Source: CAYPHJ01 sp964410485 (GTDB lineage Bacteria > Desulfobacterota > Binatia > UBA9968). From it: DNA of 8,233 bases. Location: NCBI GenBank assembly GCA_964410485.1, contig CAYPHJ010000156.1:1-8233 (forward strand), read 5' to 3'. The notes under the pieces were generated by a model. The model searched no databases. It worked only from the letters and a program-made list of their open reading frames with translations, and was not told where the DNA came from. Each line of letters starts with the position of its first letter. The first letter of the stretch is position 1. Both the position numbers and the translations under genes were made by a program. This document shows, piece after piece, positions 5,887 through 8,233 of the stretch.

Positions 5887-5893
5887 GGAGGTG
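5887..5893 (+). promoter_or_regulatory. Ribosome binding site fixing the start of the propeller gene
   Basis: GGAGGTG lies just before the ATG at 5896. It decides the start: the same frame is open from 5773, but that extension reads through the palindromic repeat and has no such site. Confidence 0.8.
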
Positions 5894-5895
5894 TT

Positions 5896-6849
5896 ATGAG
5901 CGTCGTTTTAGGCAGTGGCCATTATCGCTACGAGGTTGTTGAGAATTGGGGCAAACTGCCCCAGGGCTGGACCTACAAAGAGGTGGCGGCTGTCGGCATC
6001 GACAAGAAGGATCAAGTCTACTTGTTTACGCGCGGTGAGCACCCGGTCATCGTGTTTGATCGGGACGGTAACTTTCTTCGGTCCTGGGGCGAAGGCGTAT
6101 TCAAGCGCGCGCACGGAGTGACGATGGGTCCCGACGAAACGATTTACTTGACCGACGACGGAGATCACACCGTGCGCAAATGCACGCTGTCCGGAGAAAT
6201 TCTTCTGCAGCTTGGCATTCCAGGGAAGCCCGCGCCCTATCAGAGCGGCGAACCGTTCAACCGTTGCACGCACGTGGCGCTGTCACCCGAGAACGAGATC
6301 TATGTTTCGGACGGTTACGGCAATTCTCGTGTCCACAAGTATTCGCCCGATGGCAAGCTGCTGTTGTCATGGGGAGAGCCCGGATGCGATCCCGGAGAGT
6401 TTAACATCGTCCATAACATCTGCACGGATCGCGACGGTTGGGTTTACGTTGCCGATCGCGAAAACCACCGCGTGCAGGTGTTTGACCCAAACGGTAAATA
6501 TCAAACGCAGTGGAACAACATGCACCGCCCTTGCGCGCTTTATATGGACACGACACAAGAGGAGCCGCTCTGCTACGTTGGCGAGCTTGGACCGGGCATG
6601 CCGGTGAATAAGGAATGTCACAATTTGGGCCATCGGATCGATATCTACAATAAAGAGGGCAAGCGGTTGGCGCGCCTGGGCGATGTGCGCTGCGGTGAAG
6701 CTCCGGGGCAATTTATCGCGCCACACGGGCTCGCGCTTGATTCGCGCGGTGATATTTACGTCGCGGAAGTTTCCTGGACGATCATGGGGCAGCATTTGAA
6801 GCCGCCGCGGGAGTTGCGCTGCCTCCAGAAATTGCGAAAGGTGAACTGA
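5896..6849 (+). CDS. Six-bladed NHL-repeat propeller, amidating-lyase-like
   Basis: The 317-residue protein contains about six NHL-type blades, roughly at 33-67, 73-107, 125-163, 173-208, 211-264 and 276-316. The typical pattern is a hydrophobic strand, then IYVSDG or VYVADREN, then the FDPNGK turn. Several blades open with histidine (His73 in HGV, His126 in THVAL, His173 in HNI, His277 in PHGLA). Comparable histidines bind zinc in the lyase half of peptidylglycine amidating enzymes, and bacterial relatives are often annotated as such. The true reaction is unknown. No signal peptide is present, unlike many secreted NHL proteins, so it is probably cytoplasmic. The gene stands alone between two repeat regions. 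A lactonase or other hydrolase of the same fold is the alternative. Confidence 0.8.
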   Translation: MSVVLGSGHYRYEVVENWGKLPQGWTYKEVAAVGIDKKDQVYLFTRGEHPVIVFDRDGNFLRSWGEGVFKRAHGVTMGPDETIYLTDDGDHTVRKCTLSGEILLQLGIPGKPAPYQSGEPFNRCTHVALSPENEIYVSDGYGNSRVHKYSPDGKLLLSWGEPGCDPGEFNIVHNICTDRDGWVYVADRENHRVQVFDPNGKYQTQWNNMHRPCALYMDTTQEEPLCYVGELGPGMPVNKECHNLGHRIDIYNKEGKRLARLGDVRCGEAPGQFIAPHGLALDSRGDIYVAEVSWTIMGQHLKPPRELRCLQKLRKVN

Positions 6850-6930
6850 AGTAGGAAACAGACATTTCACCACGAAGGTCGCGAAGAGCCTAGCGCGGCA
6901 GAGCCGCAACCAAGGGAGAAGCAGATTTTT
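6850..6930. repeat. Dispersed repeat downstream of the propeller gene
   Basis: TTTCACCACGAAG occurs here at 6865-6877 and again at 6929-6941, where it enters the terminal repeat of the next element. Between them, 6892-6915 (GCGCGGC, then AGCCGCAACCAA) matches the repeat at 56-80. No gene is seen. Confidence 0.55.
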
Positions 6931-7012
6931 TCACCACGAAGTGTTTCATGATCTTACGCTCGCCCACATACGATGAAAGTAGCCCCACGACTCTCATCCC
7001 ATCACCGCAGGA

Positions 7013-7111
7013 CTGTCATCCTGAACGGAAGTGAAGGATCTGCTTTATGCTTCTGGTTCCGTTTCGAAGAAAAAAGCAGATTCTTCGTCGCAGCGCTCCT
7101 CAGAATGACAG
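7013..7111. repeat. Inner inverted repeat with GTCATCCTGA ends
   Basis: CTGTCATCCTGA (7013-7024) faces TCAGAATGACAG (7100-7111) with one mismatch. GAAGGATCTGCTTT (7033-7046) faces the reverse complement of 7073-7086 with one mismatch. Repeats of this general type (GTCATTCTGA ... GAATCTGC) are widespread in environmental bacterial genomes. It is nested within the 363-bp element. Confidence 0.7.
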
Positions 7112-7139
7112 CCGGTGTCCAGGGGATGGCCCCACCTCC

Positions 7140-7194
7140 AAATCCCCGGTCCTGCGGCCCCGCCCCCTTTGCAAAGGGGGTTATTGGGGGATTT
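7140..7194. repeat. Second nested palindrome of the AAATCCCC family
   Basis: Outer arms AAATCCCC (7140-7147) and GGGGATTT (7187-7194) enclose a perfect 18-bp palindrome, CCCCCTTTGCAAAGGGGG (7163-7180). It has the same plan as the element at 5832-5881, here placed inside the 363-bp element. Confidence 0.75.
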
Positions 7195-7330
7195 GATGAA
7201 CGCTTGTTCCATCCTGCCGCCGCCGTTCTGTGCCTGAGGGCTGATTTTCATTGTCTGCGGGCGAGCGTAAGCTCATGAAACACTTCGTGGTGAGATGTGC
7301 TTTGCGCGCAATCGACAATTTATAATGGGT

Positions 7331-7337
7331 GGGAGGT
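7331..7337 (+). promoter_or_regulatory. Ribosome binding site fixing the DUF427 start
   Basis: GGGAGGT lies 7 nt before the ATG at 7345. It favours that ATG over an in-frame GTG at 7297. Confidence 0.75.
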
Positions 7338-7344
7338 TCATTTT

Positions 7345-8163
7345 ATGGCTCTACAAGAAGCACGAGTGCCGATACACGGCGATCCCGGGCATTGGGTTCA
7401 TATCTCTGAAAGCCCGAGGCATGTCCGGGTTTTCTTCGGCGGTAAGACTGTCGCCGATAGCAAGCGTGTCAAGCTTTTGCGCGAAGCCAACACGCTGCCG
7501 GTTTACTATTTTCCCAGACAAGATGTCCGTGTCGAGCTGATGGCTCCGAGCCAGCAACGCACGACCTGTCCTTACAAAGGAGAAGCGTCCTACTGGTCTC
7601 TACGAGCGGGTGATAAAATAGCGGAAAATGCTTCCTGGACCTATGAGAATCCGTTGCCGGATGCGATTGGACTAAAAGATCATTTTGCATTCGAATGGAA
7701 CAAGATGGACAAGTGGTACGAAGAAGAGGAGGAGATTTTTGTGCATCCGCGCGATCCGTATAAACGGGTCGATGTGCTTCAGAGTGCGCGCCATGTCCGT
7801 GTTTCCATCAATGGTCAGACACTGGCTGAGACCCGCAGGCCGAGGCTCCTCTTCGAAACCAACCATCCGGTTCGTTACTATATCCCGCGAGAAGACGTCA
7901 AAATGGATCTTCTGGTTCCCAGCCAGACACGGTCGCGGTGCCCTTATAAAGGGCCGGCGAGCTACTGGTCGGTGCGTCTCGGCAATGACCATTTCGACGA
8001 CCTGGTATGGGGCTATATGGAAACGATTCCCGAATGTCCCAAGGTAAAGGGGCTCTTGTGTTTCTTCCACGAGCGCGGACTTGAAATTTATGTAGATGGA
8101 AAAAAGATCCCGCCGCCCCAGACCAAGTGGTCACGCGACTTGAGGCAAGGCAAAGGCAGGTGA
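7345..8163 (+). CDS. Protein with two tandem DUF427 domains
   Basis: The 272-residue product holds two copies of the beta-rich DUF427 domain, roughly residues 24-120 and 148-254. Each copy repeats the same landmarks. The first has RHVRVFFGGKTVADS, VYYFPRQDV, APSQ and CPYKGEASYWS (75-85). The second has RHVRVSINGQTLAET, RYYIPREDV, VPSQ and CPYKGPASYWS (199-209). The linker (123-146) has an acidic run EEEEE. The family function is not established, and no catalytic residue can be named; the invariant Cys, Tyr and Lys in CPYKG are the obvious candidates for a binding site. No signal peptide or membrane segment is seen. The gene appears monocistronic, 51 bp after the 363-bp repeat element. Confidence 0.88.
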   Translation: MALQEARVPIHGDPGHWVHISESPRHVRVFFGGKTVADSKRVKLLREANTLPVYYFPRQDVRVELMAPSQQRTTCPYKGEASYWSLRAGDKIAENASWTYENPLPDAIGLKDHFAFEWNKMDKWYEEEEEIFVHPRDPYKRVDVLQSARHVRVSINGQTLAETRRPRLLFETNHPVRYYIPREDVKMDLLVPSQTRSRCPYKGPASYWSVRLGNDHFDDLVWGYMETIPECPKVKGLLCFFHERGLEIYVDGKKIPPPQTKWSRDLRQGKGR

Positions 8164-8194
8164 AATTTTGAATCAACGGAAGACCAATAAGACT

Positions 8195-8222
8195 GTGACT
8201 CGCGCAAAGAGCGCAAAGTAAT
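8195..8222. repeat. Start of a CGCAAAG dispersed repeat at the window edge
   Basis: CGCGCAAAGAGCGCAAAG resembles the CGCAAAG blocks at about 95-121 and 155-176. The copy is probably cut off by the window end. Confidence 0.4.
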
Positions 8223-8233
8223 TCATGTACCAA

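Larger units (their letters stand above)
6931..7293. mobile_element. 363-bp element with 35-bp terminal inverted repeats
   Basis: 6931-6965 is the reverse complement of 7259-7293 at 34 of 35 positions. The 363-bp unit has no credible coding sequence. It contains two further inverted repeats: one at 7013-7111 built on CTGTCATCCTGA, and one at 7140-7194 of the AAATCCCC family. No clear target duplication is seen at the borders. It looks like a non-autonomous MITE-type element or a stable repeat composite. Its right end lies 51 bp before the DUF427 gene, so it may carry or displace that gene's promoter. Confidence 0.7.

Noticed and set aside
5773..5895. 41-residue N-terminal extension of the propeller protein
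   Set aside because: It would translate the palindromic repeat, and GGAGGTG directly precedes the ATG at 5896.
7321..7326. TATAAT upstream of the DUF427 gene as its -10 box
   Set aside because: Transcription from it would start within or next to the Shine-Dalgarno at 7331-7337, and no -35 box was found; it is kept only as a possibility.

Overview
The window looks like a scaffold from an uncultured, soil-type Gram-negative bacterium. The gene set (a stand-alone ACT protein, an N-carbamoylsarcosine amidase-like hydrolase, an NHL propeller of the amidating-lyase type, a DUF427 protein) and the many small non-coding inverted repeats resemble metagenomic genomes of the Deltaproteobacteria, Binatota, Rokubacteria or Tectomicrobia kind. 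This placement is an inference; there is no rRNA or marker gene to test it. No tRNA, rRNA, CRISPR array, transposase or phage gene was seen.

Layout. 1-300: repeat-rich non-coding DNA. 301-729 (+): small tandem-ACT-domain protein. 730-1050: non-coding, carrying a 138-bp MITE-like element (890-1027). 1051-2019 (-): exported trypsin-like serine protease. 2183-2641 (-): small exported peptidoglycan-binding protein. 2915-3430 (-): 3-hydroxyanthranilate 3,4-dioxygenase. 3493-3553: hexamer minisatellite running into a run of exactly 100 N (3554-3653), a placeholder scaffold gap. 3658-4440 (+): cysteine hydrolase of the isochorismatase/N-carbamoylsarcosine amidase superfamily. 4440-4490: hairpin and a four-copy 7-bp tandem repeat between convergent genes. 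4491-5681 (-): MFS transporter with a probable leaderless promoter. 5682-5895: palindromic repeats. 5896-6849 (+): six-bladed NHL propeller. 6850-7344: non-coding, dominated by a 363-bp element with 35-bp terminal inverted repeats. 7345-8163 (+): protein with two DUF427 domains. 8164-8233: the start of another dispersed repeat.

How the genes may work together. The dioxygenase, the amidase-type hydrolase and the MFS transporter could form a small catabolic or scavenging set for an amino-aromatic or N-heteroaromatic compound, but there is no operon and a gap of unknown length separates the first two. The protease and the peptidoglycan-binding protein are both exported and point the same way, suggesting envelope roles. 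The propeller and DUF427 genes look like independent transcription units.

The most unusual part of the window is its non-coding DNA. At least four families of small inverted repeats occur, some nested inside others, and two have fixed positions at gene boundaries: one in the 5' leader of the propeller gene and one forming the C-terminal codons of the transporter. No clearly new multi-gene system is visible.
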